Source: Saccharospirillum sp043196875
GTDB taxonomy: Bacteria > Pseudomonadota > Gammaproteobacteria > Pseudomonadales > Natronospirillaceae
Length of the DNA stretch: 64,000 nt
NCBI RefSeq assembly: GCF_043196875.1
Contig: NZ_JBEBMX010000012.1
Location: 1 to 64,000, forward strand
Direction of reading: 5' to 3'
Shown here: in pieces, positions 36,985 to 45,929 of the stretch
How positions within the stretch are numbered: position 1 is the first letter of the stretch
Layout: each line of letters starts with the position of its first letter
The notes under the pieces: model-generated
Databases searched by the model: none
What the model saw: only the letters and a program-made list of their open reading frames with translations
What the model was told of the DNA's origin: nothing
Translations under genes and position numbers: made by a program

Positions 36985-37021
36985 GGTGCGGTCTCGTTGC
37001 TGTGCAAGCGCAGCCAGTTTG

Positions 37022-37059
37022 GGTGAATTCGATGGTGAATACTTCGATGCTCATCGAAG
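37022..37059. promoter_or_regulatory. Candidate ArsR operator
   Basis: CTTCGATG (37042-37049) and CATCGAAG (37052-37059) form a perfect 8-bp inverted repeat with a 2-base spacer. Upstream, two imperfect direct repeats beginning GGTGAAT (37022 and 37034) contain a further TTCGAT half-site. It lies midway between the ArsR gene and the NIPSNAP gene, so the regulator likely binds here and controls both directions. Confidence 0.65.
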
Positions 37060-37113
37060 CAAGGCGAGAGCGGCCTTTCTACTCTGGCAACTCCAATGAC
37101 CAGGAGTCTTGCT

Positions 37114-37452
37114 ATGACCATCAGCTGTTTTATTGAGTATCGCATCGATCCGGCCAAGCGCGAGCAGTTTGCGCAATATGCGCGTCACTGGGGCCGAATT
37201 ATTCCTGCTTGTGGCGGTCAGTTACTGGGTTATTTTCTGCCTTGGGAAGGCACTAACTATCAAGCCTGGGGGCTGATCAGTTTCGCCAGTCTGGCGGACT
37301 ATGAAGCCTATCGGGCGCGGTTGCGAAGCGATCCCGACGGCCGTGCCAATTTTGAGTTTGCCCAGCGCGAGGGTTTTATTCTCGAAGAGCGGCGGACTTT
37401 TCTGGCGCCGGTTCCGGAAAGCTGTGATTGGTTGACGGAGGCTGCGCAATGA
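37114..37452 (+). CDS. NIPSNAP-family protein
   Basis: A 112-residue dimeric alpha/beta-barrel protein: CFIEYRIDPAKREQFAQY at the start and FASLADYEAYRARL in the middle match the NIPSNAP pattern. No enzyme activity is firmly known for the family. A CAGGAG site lies about eight bases before ATG 37114. It overlaps the following monooxygenase-like gene by four bases (ATGA) and is divergent from the ArsR gene, so both are probably ArsR-controlled. Confidence 0.85.
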   Translation: MTISCFIEYRIDPAKREQFAQYARHWGRIIPACGGQLLGYFLPWEGTNYQAWGLISFASLADYEAYRARLRSDPDGRANFEFAQREGFILEERRTFLAPVPESCDWLTEAAQ

Positions 37453-37775
37453 TAGCGGTGATTTTTGAGGCGATAGCCAACGAGGCGCGGCAGGACGATT
37501 ATCTCGCTGCCGCTGAACAGTTGCGGGCGCATCTGGCCAATCAGCCAGGCTTTATTTCTATTGAACGATTTCAAAGTTTGAGCAAGTCGACCAAGTTGCT
37601 GTCGCTGTCGTTTTGGCAGGACGAAACGGCGGTGCGGTTGTGGCGCGAACAGAGCGATCATCGCCAGGCACAGCAGTTGGGGAAAACGGAAATTTTTGCG
37701 GATTATCGCTTGCGGGTAGCGCAGGTGTTGCGCGACTACGGTCGTTATGACCGGGAACAGGCGCCGACCGACTGA
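37449..37775 (+). CDS. Antibiotic biosynthesis monooxygenase (ABM) family protein
   Basis: A 108-residue ferredoxin-like alpha/beta-barrel protein: VIFEAIANEARQDDYLAAA, then PGFISIERFQS, then LLSLSFWQDE are the usual strand-helix-strand elements of ABM enzymes, which oxidise quinols or degrade haem in some species. It starts inside the NIPSNAP stop codon and ends within a hairpin shared with the convergent methyltransferase gene. It may act together with the NIPSNAP protein on one compound sensed by the ArsR regulator. Confidence 0.85.
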   Translation: MIAVIFEAIANEARQDDYLAAAEQLRAHLANQPGFISIERFQSLSKSTKLLSLSFWQDETAVRLWREQSDHRQAQQLGKTEIFADYRLRVAQVLRDYGRYDREQAPTD

Positions 37776-37784
37776 GTCGGCGCC
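37760..37784. terminator. Hairpin between convergent genes
   Basis: GGCGCCGAC (37760-37768) pairs perfectly with GTCGGCGCC (37776-37784) around a 7-base loop that contains the ABM stop codon. No T-run follows on either strand, so its terminator role is uncertain. Confidence 0.45.
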
Positions 37785-37793
37785 ATCGATCAA

Positions 37794-38936
37794 TCAGAAC
37801 AGTTTCTTACTCGCCAAAGCCGCACCTTCGGCCAGTGACGCCAGTTTCTTCCACACGATTTTGGAGTCGACCTTGCCGACCCCAGCGAAGGTGGCGAAAC
37901 CGCAGTCGGTGCCAGCCATAACGCGTTCACGACCGACAATGTCGGCGAATTGCTGAATGCGCTGGGCGATCAGTTCCGGATGCTCAACGTAGTTGGAGGT
38001 GGAATCAATCACGCCCGGCACCAGAATTTTGTTGTCGGGCAACTTGGTGTCTTTCCAGATTTGCCATTCGTGCGCATGGCGCGGGTTGGACGCTTCGAAC
38101 AGAATCGCCGACGGCTTGGCTTTCAAGATGACGTTCATGATTTTGCGCAAGTCGATGTCGTGCGTATGCGGGCCTTCATAGTTGCCCCAGCACACGTGCA
38201 TGCGCAGTTTTTCCGCCGGAATATTCACCAGCGCCGCGTTCAAGGCTTCGACCTGCAATTCGGCCTGGGCCAGGAATTCGGCTTCGCTCAAATCCTGAAA
38301 ACCGGTGTGACGCGCCATGGCCAGATCCGGGCAATCCAGTTGCAGAATAAAGCCGGCATCAACGATGGCTTCGTATTCGGCCTGCATCGCCTTGCTGATG
38401 GCTTCCAGATATTCGGCGATGCTCGGGTAGTACTGGTTCGGCTGGAAGGCGGAAACCACACCGGGCGAAGCGGCGTTCATAAAGGCTTCGGTGACACCGG
38501 CGCCATCGACCGCGCTTTTGAAATTCTTCAGATCGAATTCCAGCGGTTCGGTGGTCGAGACTTCCACCGGGCCGGTGCAGCACAGTCGCTTAAAGCTTTG
38601 CTTGCCGGCGACCAGCGCCATCTTTTCCTGATATTCCGGGTAGTCGGCCAGATCCAGGGCGACCTTGCGCGCCTGGTGACCGTCAAAACCTTTGAGACGA
38701 TCCTTGATGTAAGTGGCGTAGCCGATCTTGCTCAGCTCGCCATCGCTGATGACATCGATGCCGGCTTCAGCCTGCAGCTTGACGACTTCGCGCACAGCTT
38801 CGGAAACCACGGCTTCAAATTTGCTGGGATCGGTTTCCTCGCCGTGCTCGCGGGCCATCAATACATCCACCACGGCCTGGGAGCGCGGCAGACTGCCGAC
38901 GTGGGTGGTGAGAATGCGATCGGTGCTCTGTTTCAT
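37794..38936 (-). CDS. Cobalamin-independent methionine synthase-like protein (MetE C-terminal family)
   Basis: A 380-residue single-barrel relative of the MetE catalytic half. It opens with THVGSLPRS, typical of this family, and carries likely zinc ligands in MHVCWGNYEGPH (His-x-Cys) and GTDCGFATF (Cys). Proteins of this size include methyltransferases of the YxjG type and epoxyalkane:coenzyme M transferase-like enzymes, so the methyl or alkyl acceptor cannot be decided. ATG 38936 follows an AAGGAAAG site by five bases. It lies downstream of a membrane-protein gene on the same strand. Confidence 0.85.
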   Translation of the reverse strand: MKQSTDRILTTHVGSLPRSQAVVDVLMAREHGEETDPSKFEAVVSEAVREVVKLQAEAGIDVISDGELSKIGYATYIKDRLKGFDGHQARKVALDLADYPEYQEKMALVAGKQSFKRLCCTGPVEVSTTEPLEFDLKNFKSAVDGAGVTEAFMNAASPGVVSAFQPNQYYPSIAEYLEAISKAMQAEYEAIVDAGFILQLDCPDLAMARHTGFQDLSEAEFLAQAELQVEALNAALVNIPAEKLRMHVCWGNYEGPHTHDIDLRKIMNVILKAKPSAILFEASNPRHAHEWQIWKDTKLPDNKILVPGVIDSTSNYVEHPELIAQRIQQFADIVGRERVMAGTDCGFATFAGVGKVDSKIVWKKLASLAEGAALASKKLF

Positions 38937-39023
38937 GGGGCTTTCCTTTTTGTTGGGCAACGGTGCGCGTCGACACCGGTTTTAATGGACGGCAGTGTAC
39001 AACCTCAAGCCAGGCTCGGCATC

Positions 39024-40343
39024 TTAAGCGAGCCACAACTGGTAGGCGTGCAGGGCAATAAAATCGATGCCCAGCAGCAGCGGCGCGTACCACCGATTCA
39101 GGCGCAGCAGGGCACGGGCCGAGACGCCATAGCGCGATTGCAGCGCCAGCTGGATGCCGGAAAAGGGCGACAGCGCCACGCCCAACGACCAGCTCATCAA
39201 AAACACCAGGCCGAGCAGATTGGGATCGTCGATGGCCGGCATCAGTAAACTGCCTGCCAGCGCCACGGTGGTGACCGGATGCATACCGATCATGGCCAGG
39301 CCAATCATGATCACCAGCACCACAAAAGCCTGGTTGGCGCCAAACTGCTCAAAGCGAACTTCGACGTTGAACGACGCCAGCAGTGCCGCCACGCCAGCGG
39401 CCATGACTGCAGCGGCGAGAAACAGCGACACCTCACCGCCGAGGCGCGATAAACCCAATTGAATATGATCGACCGTGGCGCGCACGCCGCTGCGGCCCTG
39501 GCGCAGCGTTACCCATAACGGCGCGAATAGCACGGAAATCAGCGTCACTAAGGTCAACACCGAAATATTTGGCCACCATTGGTGCGCGACCATCACCAGC
39601 ACGGCCAACAGCATGGGCAGCCAGAGTGAATCCAGATGCATCGGGTAACCGAGGGTTTGATCAACCTGCGGATGGCGGCTGATCTGCCAGATGGTGATGG
39701 CCAGGGCGGCCGCAGCGGCGGGCAAACCAACAGTGACCAGCGTTGCCAGTTGCGCACCGGGGGCGCTGATCAGGGCGATACCCATGGCGGCGAAAAACGG
39801 CGACCAGAAAGCGGCGGTGCTGAAACCGCGCAGTATCACCAAGGCCTGTAATGAGCTGAGTTTTCCGGACTGGGATAAGCGGTCGCCGATGATGGCGATG
39901 GTCGACATATTGATCACCGAACCGATCAAATGGCCACCGAGCAAGGTACGAATCAGCGCTGCTTTACCGACCGGGCGATCATCGGCGCCGTCGATTGCCG
40001 TGCTGCCGACCAGACGCAAAAAGCTGACGCCCATCAGCATGGCGATCACCGTCTGGTTGGCTTCCAGGGCTTTGCGCAAATAGAGCCAGTCGGCACCGCG
40101 CAGTAAACCCAGGCTCAGTCCAAGCACGCCGCAAGCGAACATGGCGCGCACCTGCCAGCGTTGCGGACCTTTCAGGCTGCCGAGTAACAATAAAGCGGCT
40201 AACCAGACCAGCACACCGGCGGACCAGGCAGGCCAGGGATCATAGAGGGCAGCGCTGATGGCCAGTGTAATAACGCCCATCAGCGTCCAGCCGGCCAGCC
40301 GGAAACGCCAGGCATTGGCGCTGGCCGGTGAGTTTGTGGTCAT
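39024..40343 (-). CDS. Polytopic inner-membrane protein, possible transporter
   Basis: A 439-residue protein with about 11-12 hydrophobic segments and short loops. I do not recognise the family with certainty. The two-halved layout, with a small-residue GMHPVTTVALAGS segment and a GVALSPFSG segment late in the protein, recalls ion-transporter-superfamily carriers. ATG 40343 is preferred to an in-frame start ten codons upstream because hydrophilic residues follow directly and family N-termini are short. It lies 87 bases upstream of the MetE-like gene on the same strand, so a functional link is possible. Confidence 0.65.
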   Translation of the reverse strand: MTTNSPASANAWRFRLAGWTLMGVITLAISAALYDPWPAWSAGVLVWLAALLLLGSLKGPQRWQVRAMFACGVLGLSLGLLRGADWLYLRKALEANQTVIAMLMGVSFLRLVGSTAIDGADDRPVGKAALIRTLLGGHLIGSVINMSTIAIIGDRLSQSGKLSSLQALVILRGFSTAAFWSPFFAAMGIALISAPGAQLATLVTVGLPAAAAALAITIWQISRHPQVDQTLGYPMHLDSLWLPMLLAVLVMVAHQWWPNISVLTLVTLISVLFAPLWVTLRQGRSGVRATVDHIQLGLSRLGGEVSLFLAAAVMAAGVAALLASFNVEVRFEQFGANQAFVVLVIMIGLAMIGMHPVTTVALAGSLLMPAIDDPNLLGLVFLMSWSLGVALSPFSGIQLALQSRYGVSARALLRLNRWYAPLLLGIDFIALHAYQLWLA

Positions 40344-40500
40344 GGCAGGATAGTGGACGGTTGCATCGTACAAGCATAACCGAAGCGGTGCGGCTGGCTC
40401 GACTGCCGCTGCTGAATGGACCGTTCCAGTGACGGTCGATCCAGACGGCTAGTCTGTACGTATTGAGCCATTCGGGTATTCACAGTTTAACGAGGTTCGC

Positions 40501-41064
40501 ATGCGCTTGACCGCGCCCTGCAACAGTCAGGATTTTACCGTTCAGGATGTTTACGGCCAGTCGATTCGCTTGAGCGATTATCGTGGCCGTCGCGTCATGC
40601 TGAGTTTTTTCCGCGATGCCGCCTGTCCGTTCTGCAGTTTTAGAGTGCACGAATTGACGCATCGCTACCCGGACTGGCAACAGCAAGGCTTGGAAATTCT
40701 CGCCGTCTTCAGTTGCAGCGACCAGGACGTGCGGCGCCATGTGTCGCGTCATCCACGGCCGTTTCGATTGATTGCCGATCCCGATCTGCAGCTTTATAAC
40801 GACTATGGTGTCGAGCAGTCGCTGTTGGCGTTATTCAAGGCGGTGGTGTTTAAGTTGCCGCGTATTGTGCGCAGCCTGAGGGTGGGTGGTCGTCCCGATC
40901 CGAACAATCCGCATATTCGTCTGGTTCCGGCCGACTTCCTGATCGATGAACACGGCCAGGTGGTTGATCTGTGGTATGGCCGCGATACCAGCGACCATAT
41001 TCCCCTGGAGCGGGTCGATGCCTTTGTGCGCGGCCAGAAGCCGGCGTCATCGAACGCTGCCTGA
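40501..41064 (+). CDS. AhpC/TSA-type peroxiredoxin-like protein
   Basis: A 187-residue thioredoxin-fold protein. The motif FFRDAACPFCSFRVHEL near residue 37-53 places a C-x-x-C pair at the position of the peroxidatic cysteine. The segment DEHGQVVDLWYGRD is the usual late strand pair. A C-x-x-C at this site fits a thiol oxidoreductase or a peroxiredoxin-like (PXL2-type) enzyme. There is a GAGG site six bases before the ATG. It lies 63 bases before moxR and may protect against oxidants. Confidence 0.82.
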   Translation: MRLTAPCNSQDFTVQDVYGQSIRLSDYRGRRVMLSFFRDAACPFCSFRVHELTHRYPDWQQQGLEILAVFSCSDQDVRRHVSRHPRPFRLIADPDLQLYNDYGVEQSLLALFKAVVFKLPRIVRSLRVGGRPDPNNPHIRLVPADFLIDEHGQVVDLWYGRDTSDHIPLERVDAFVRGQKPASSNAA

Positions 41065-41127
41065 CAAACCTTTGCAGCGCGCCGGTCAGGCCCTAGAATC
41101 AGAACAAATTTTAGCCAAAGGCGTGCC

Positions 41128-42087
41128 ATGACCACCGATCGATCCCTGTCCAGGCTGCAGATGGCGCTGCAGACACGCATTCTGGGTCAGCCGGAGCTGA
41201 TCGAGTCCCTGATGTTAGCGCTGCTGGCCGACGGTCATCTCCTGGTTGAAGGCGCGCCAGGCCTGGCCAAGACCACGGCCATTAAGGCCTTGGCCGCCGC
41301 CATTGATGGCGATTTCCAGCGCATTCAGTTCACCCCTGATCTACTGCCCGCTGACGTCACCGGCTCGGACATCTACCGCGCCGAAACCCATCGCTTTGAG
41401 TTTCAGCCCGGCCCGGTGTTCGCCAACCTGGTGCTGGCCGATGAGATCAACCGGGCACCGGCCAAGGTGCAGTCGGCACTGCTCGAAGCCATGTCGGAGC
41501 GTCAGGTTACCGTGGGTGGTACTACTTATACCTTGCCCGATCCGTTTCTGGTGATGGCCACGCAAAACCCCATTGAACACGAAGGCACCTACGCCTTGCC
41601 GGAGGCGCAGCTGGACCGCTTTTTGATGCGCGTGCGACTGGATTACCCGGATGCCGCCACCGAACGCCGCGTGCTGGAACTGGCGCGGCGGCGTGAAGCC
41701 CAGGTGGCCGACGAACCGGTCACCCTGGCCAGTCTGGCGGAGCTTAGCGCAGCGCGACGGGCCTTGAACGATGTCCACGTGGCCGAGGCGGTGAGCGACT
41801 ACATCGTGCATCTGGTCGATGCCACCCGGCGTCCGGCTTACTACAGCGGCCGCCTGGCCGATGTCATCGAATTCGGTGCCTCACCGCGCGCCACCCTGGC
41901 GCTGGAACGGTGCGCGCGCGCCCTGGCCTGGCTCGAAGGAGAGGACTTTGTTACGCCGGATCAGGTGCATCGTTTGGCGCATCGCATTCTGGAGCATCGG
42001 CTGGTGCTGTCCTTGTCTGGCCAGGCCGAAGGCTGGACGCCCAGCGCCGTGGTCGATCATCTGTTGGACAGCGTGGCGGTACCCTGA
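41128..42087 (+). CDS. MoxR-family AAA ATPase
   Basis: A 319-residue AAA+ ATPase with Walker A EGAPGLAKTTA, Walker B LVLADEINRAP, and the MATQNP sensor 1 segment. MoxR proteins act as chaperones that help von Willebrand factor A (VWA) proteins bind metal or assemble. It is the first gene of a six-gene MoxR/Bat operon, and its stop codon shares one base with the next start (TGATG). Confidence 0.95.
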   Translation: MTTDRSLSRLQMALQTRILGQPELIESLMLALLADGHLLVEGAPGLAKTTAIKALAAAIDGDFQRIQFTPDLLPADVTGSDIYRAETHRFEFQPGPVFANLVLADEINRAPAKVQSALLEAMSERQVTVGGTTYTLPDPFLVMATQNPIEHEGTYALPEAQLDRFLMRVRLDYPDAATERRVLELARRREAQVADEPVTLASLAELSAARRALNDVHVAEAVSDYIVHLVDATRRPAYYSGRLADVIEFGASPRATLALERCARALAWLEGEDFVTPDQVHRLAHRILEHRLVLSLSGQAEGWTPSAVVDHLLDSVAVP

Positions 42088-43001
42088 TGCAGGCCGATCT
42101 GGCGCCGGCGGGCACCGAGGTCCGGCTGGCGGAATTATTGGCGTTGCGGTTGATCGCAACGGATCTGTCGCGCCTGCCGTCGCGCCCGGCGCACCATCAT
42201 CTGGACGGCGAGCAACGCAGCCGCCAGCGTGGTCAGGGCCGCGAATTTGCCGAACTGCGCGCCTATCAAAGTGGCGAAGATGTGCGCCGCATCGATTGGC
42301 GCGTCACCGCCCGGCGTAATGAACCCTATGTGCGCCTGTTCGAAGCTGAACGTCGTCAGCCGCAACTGATCTGGCTGGACCTCAGCGCCAGCCTCTATTT
42401 CGGTACGACCAAGGTATTTAAGTCGGTACTGGCCAGCCATTGGGCGGCCTTTCTCTGCTGGCGGCTGATCAGTCTGGGTCAGCCGGTGCGTTTGCTGGTG
42501 ACCGGCCCGGGCATCGAGCTGTGGCTTAATTTACGACGTCCGGCCGACGTGGCGGCCGCCTGTCAGCGCTTGGCGCAGGCGCACGGTCAGTTGGCTCAGG
42601 CTCATCTGAATGGCAGCGCAGCGCCGTCGGTCGGACGTATCCAGGCGGCGTTATCGGGGCGGCCGACACTCTGGTTGTTGTCGGATCTGAGCCATTGGAC
42701 ACCGACGGCGCTGGATCTGGCGCTGCCGATGCAACGGCTGAACGATTTGACCGTGCTGCAACCGGTCGATGCGGTGGAGGCCGAATTGCCGGCGGTGGGT
42801 ACGCTGTCGATAAACAATGGTGCCCGTGAACAGCGTCTGTCGACCGATGCTGCCCGGGTTCGACATCGTCATCGTCAGGCTTTTGCCGAACGTCAGGATG
42901 ACTGGCGGCAGTGGTCGAAGCGTCGCCAGGCGCATTGGTTGCCGACCGCCAGCCAAGCCTTTAACTGGTCGGAGGTGCGCCAATGGCCGCTGCCGATCTG
43001 A
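42087..43001 (+). CDS. DUF58 domain protein
   Basis: A 304-residue protein with the DUF58 signature GQGREFAELRAYQSGEDVRR followed by IDWRVTARRNEPYVRLFE. DUF58 proteins sit beside MoxR in nearly all such operons and resemble a VWA-like fold without a complete metal site. ATG 42087 overlaps the moxR stop by one base; in-frame starts further upstream lie inside moxR and are rejected. The gene overlaps the DUF4381 gene by 19 bases. Probably a MoxR client or partner. Confidence 0.92.
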   Translation: MQADLAPAGTEVRLAELLALRLIATDLSRLPSRPAHHHLDGEQRSRQRGQGREFAELRAYQSGEDVRRIDWRVTARRNEPYVRLFEAERRQPQLIWLDLSASLYFGTTKVFKSVLASHWAAFLCWRLISLGQPVRLLVTGPGIELWLNLRRPADVAAACQRLAQAHGQLAQAHLNGSAAPSVGRIQAALSGRPTLWLLSDLSHWTPTALDLALPMQRLNDLTVLQPVDAVEAELPAVGTLSINNGAREQRLSTDAARVRHRHRQAFAERQDDWRQWSKRRQAHWLPTASQAFNWSEVRQWPLPI

Positions 43002-43402
43002 GTCAGCTGAGTGCGCAGTTGCTGGCTAACAGTGCGCCGCCGGCGCCTTCTGCCTGGCCACCGGCCTGGCCGTTCTGGGTTTTGGCTTTGCTGCTGATCG
43101 CTGCGCTGGTGCTCCTAGTGGTTTACCTGCGTACCAGTGCGCGCCGGCGCCATTATCTGAAGGCGTTGCGGCAGTTGAAAAAGCGGCCGCCGCAAAGTCG
43201 GCTGCGCTTATTACACGCCTTGCTGCGCAACGCTGGTGGCGCCCGGGTGCGGCAACTCAACGCCCAGGCGTTCGCCGATGTTATTGCCCAGACGTTGGGG
43301 CAATCCACGGCGCCGGCCTGGGTAAACGCTCACTATCGGCGGCGCACTGTACGCATTAACTGGCGCGATGCGCGCCGTCTGATTCGGCGGTGGTGCCGAT
43401 GA
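42983..43402 (+). CDS. DUF4381 family membrane protein
   Basis: A 139-residue protein with one membrane segment (about 28-49, WPFWVLALLLIAALVLLVVY) and a very basic cytoplasmic tail of about 85 residues. Its size, topology and place between DUF58 and BatA fit DUF4381, a regular small member of MoxR/Bat operons. Its first 19 bases overlap DUF58 and its stop overlaps the BatA start (ATGA), so translation is coupled on both sides. Confidence 0.85.
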   Translation: MAAADLSQLSAQLLANSAPPAPSAWPPAWPFWVLALLLIAALVLLVVYLRTSARRRHYLKALRQLKKRPPQSRLRLLHALLRNAGGARVRQLNAQAFADVIAQTLGQSTAPAWVNAHYRRRTVRINWRDARRLIRRWCR

Positions 43403-44358
43403 TTTTCGCCTGGCCCTGGGCGTTGCTGGCGCTGCCCTTGCCCTGGCTGCTGTGGTGGCGTTTGCCGGCACGTGCCACCGCCGATCGCTTGCGGCATCCA
43501 GTGGTGCAAGGTTGGCTGGGCGACAGCAATGAGCGCGAGCCGGCGCGTTCCGGTCGGGCCGGATTCTGGTTGTGGCTGGTCTGGGCGCTGTTAATCGTCG
43601 CGCTGGCTCGCCCACAAACCCTGGGTCCACCGCTGATACCGGCGCAACCCGGGCGCAACATGATGCTGGTGGTGGATCTGTCCTTGAGCATGGCCGAGGC
43701 CGATATGCAGTGGCAGAACCAGACTGTCAGTCGCTATCAGGCGGTACAGGCGGTGGTCGGTGACTTTGTACGCCAGCGTCGCGGCGATGCCCTGGGGCTG
43801 ATTGTCTTTGGTGATTTTGCTGCCTTACAGGCGCCGTTAACGCCGGATGTCGATGCAGTTGAAGCGGTATTGGCCACCTTGCAGCCGGGCATGGCCGGTA
43901 ACAGTACCGCCATTGGTGATGCGTTGGCGCTGGCGGTGCAGCGCTTGCGTCAGGCGCAGGCCGAAGAGGCGGTGATTATTCTGTTATCGGATGGTGAAAA
44001 CACCGCCGGCGAGTTGCAGCCGTGGCAAGGCGCGGAGGCGGCCGAGGCCAGTGGCGTGCGCGTGCACAGCATCGGTTTTGGCGCCGACCCGCGGTTAGGC
44101 GTCTTCAGCATGACCAACAGCACCGTCGATGAAGCCACCCTGTCGGCTATTGCCGAACAAACCGGGGGGCGTTATTTCCGGGCGCGTTCGACGCAGGAGC
44201 TGGCGACGGTGTATCAGCAACTCAATGCTTTAGAGCCGAGCCGGCAACGGTCGCTGAACAGTCGTCAGACCCACGACTGGTTCTGGCTGCCGTCGTTGGC
44301 GGCGTTAGGCTTGCTGACGTTGGGTCGGGTGATGCATAGCCAGAGGAACTCGGCATGA
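43399..44358 (+). CDS. batA: BatA-like VWA-domain membrane protein
   Basis: A 319-residue inner-membrane protein: N-terminal segments (residues 5-20 and about 55-75), a VWA domain (about 90-270), and a final segment near 295-312. The metal-ion-dependent adhesion site is complete: DLSLSMAE plus a later SDGENTAG. Bat proteins protect against oxidative or periplasmic stress in Bacteroides and Leptospira; the same is inferred here. ATG 43399 sits in the DUF4381 stop codon; a GTG three codons earlier is less likely. Confidence 0.93.
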   Translation: MIFAWPWALLALPLPWLLWWRLPARATADRLRHPVVQGWLGDSNEREPARSGRAGFWLWLVWALLIVALARPQTLGPPLIPAQPGRNMMLVVDLSLSMAEADMQWQNQTVSRYQAVQAVVGDFVRQRRGDALGLIVFGDFAALQAPLTPDVDAVEAVLATLQPGMAGNSTAIGDALALAVQRLRQAQAEEAVIILLSDGENTAGELQPWQGAEAAEASGVRVHSIGFGADPRLGVFSMTNSTVDEATLSAIAEQTGGRYFRARSTQELATVYQQLNALEPSRQRSLNSRQTHDWFWLPSLAALGLLTLGRVMHSQRNSA

Positions 44359-45929
44359 TGTTGCTGCGCCCCTGGCTGTTGCTGCTGCTGTTGCCCTGGA
44401 TGTTGACCTGGTGGTGGAGCCGGCGTCGCCGTCGCAGCGGCAGCTGGTCGCGCTTGATTCAGCCTGAGTTACTCCGCGCGCTCGATCATCAACCTGGTCG
44501 TGACCCGGTCGGTCATCAGTGGATGCTGGGCCTGGCCGGGGTGCTGATCATCGTCGCCCTGGCCGGGCCGGCGCGCACCCAGCCGACCACCACCGGGCTG
44601 AGTTACGGCAATCTGGTGGTGATCCTGGATAACAGCCTGTCGATGGCCGCTGAGGATCTGACGCCCTCGCGGCTGGAGCGCGCCCGTCGCACCGTGCTCG
44701 ACTGGGCCGATTCGGGTTTGTTCGAACGCACCGCCGTCATCATCTATTCCGCCTCGGCGCATTGGCTGATGCCCTTGACCGAAGACGCCCAAACCCTGGC
44801 GCTGCAACTGGAGCAACTGGACCCCTTCCAGATGCCGCGTTATGGCAATCGTCCTGATCTGGCCTTTCAACTGCTCGGTGAAAAACAGTCGCAACTGGCG
44901 GGTCAGCCACTGCATCGGCTGTGGCTGACTGACGATCCGGGCGGCGACTTACTGGCCGAGGTCGACAGCAGCAACCCTGCCGGTGGCAGCACCTGGATCA
45001 TGCCGGTCGGCACGGAACAGGGTGGCCCTATTCCGCTGCCCAATGGCGATGGCTTTGTCACCGACGGTGATCGTCTGGTGGTCGCCAGTCTGGACCGCGA
45101 CGCCTTTCAACGCGCTGCCCGGCGGCTCGATGGTCAGTTACTGGCCTTGGGTTCTGAACCACCCGAACAGTGGTTGACGGCGCGCCGCAGTGTCGGTCTG
45201 GCCGGGTCGTCGTTGCAGGATATCGGGCCCTGGTTATTGCTGCCGGCGTTAGTCTTGCTGTTGCCCTGGTACCGGCGTGGTCTGGTGTTTGCGCTGCCGT
45301 TTTTGGTAGCGCAACTGTTGCTCTGGCAGCCGATTCCGGTTGCGGCCGAAGCGCTGTTGCAGAACTCGGAGCAGCAGGCTTTTCAGGCCTGGCGTCATGG
45401 CGAGCTGGAACGCAGCCGTGACTTAACCGAACGCCCTGAACTCCAGGCTCAGTTGGCCTTCGAGGCTGGCGATTACGCCACGGCCGCGCGCTATTGGAGC
45501 CAGCTCGACAGTGCCGATGCGCATTACAACAGAGGCAACGCTCTGGTGTATCAGGGTGAGTTGGAAGCAGCGTTGGCGGCCTATGACCAGGCGCTGGCGA
45601 AGAGTGACCACCCGGCGGCCCAATACAATCGTCAGTTGGTGGCCGATTTTCTGGCGCAGAACCGGCCACCGGAAGAAGACCATGCACAGCAAGAGGAAGC
45701 GCAGCCGACGCAGTCGCTCGGTCTCGATCAAAGCGAGACGGACGCTCAGTCCGCCCAGGGTGATGCGACGGCCGATCCCATTCTCGATGCGCAACAGCGG
45801 GTGCAAAATGCGCGTCTGGAGCAGTTGCTGAATCGGGTGCCACCACCGCGTGGCAATCTGCTGGAGCGTCGGCTGCAGCAGGAATACCGCCAGGCGCCGA
45901 GTGACGATCCGGGAGCGACGCTATGGTAG
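44355..45929 (+). CDS. batB: BatB/BatC-like fusion: VWA domain plus TPR repeats
   Basis: A 524-residue protein with N-terminal membrane segments, a VWA domain (about 90-280) with the adhesion site DNSLSMAAED, two further hydrophobic segments (about 295-330), and a periplasmic tail with at least one to two TPR units (DAHYNRGNALVYQGELEAAL and AAYDQALAKSDHPA). The tail ends in a Gln/Glu-rich stretch. BatB and BatC are separate genes in some bacteria; here they are joined. The start overlaps batA by four bases and an AGAGGA site precedes it. Confidence 0.92.
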   Translation: MMLLRPWLLLLLLPWMLTWWWSRRRRRSGSWSRLIQPELLRALDHQPGRDPVGHQWMLGLAGVLIIVALAGPARTQPTTTGLSYGNLVVILDNSLSMAAEDLTPSRLERARRTVLDWADSGLFERTAVIIYSASAHWLMPLTEDAQTLALQLEQLDPFQMPRYGNRPDLAFQLLGEKQSQLAGQPLHRLWLTDDPGGDLLAEVDSSNPAGGSTWIMPVGTEQGGPIPLPNGDGFVTDGDRLVVASLDRDAFQRAARRLDGQLLALGSEPPEQWLTARRSVGLAGSSLQDIGPWLLLPALVLLLPWYRRGLVFALPFLVAQLLLWQPIPVAAEALLQNSEQQAFQAWRHGELERSRDLTERPELQAQLAFEAGDYATAARYWSQLDSADAHYNRGNALVYQGELEAALAAYDQALAKSDHPAAQYNRQLVADFLAQNRPPEEDHAQQEEAQPTQSLGLDQSETDAQSAQGDATADPILDAQQRVQNARLEQLLNRVPPPRGNLLERRLQQEYRQAPSDDPGATLW

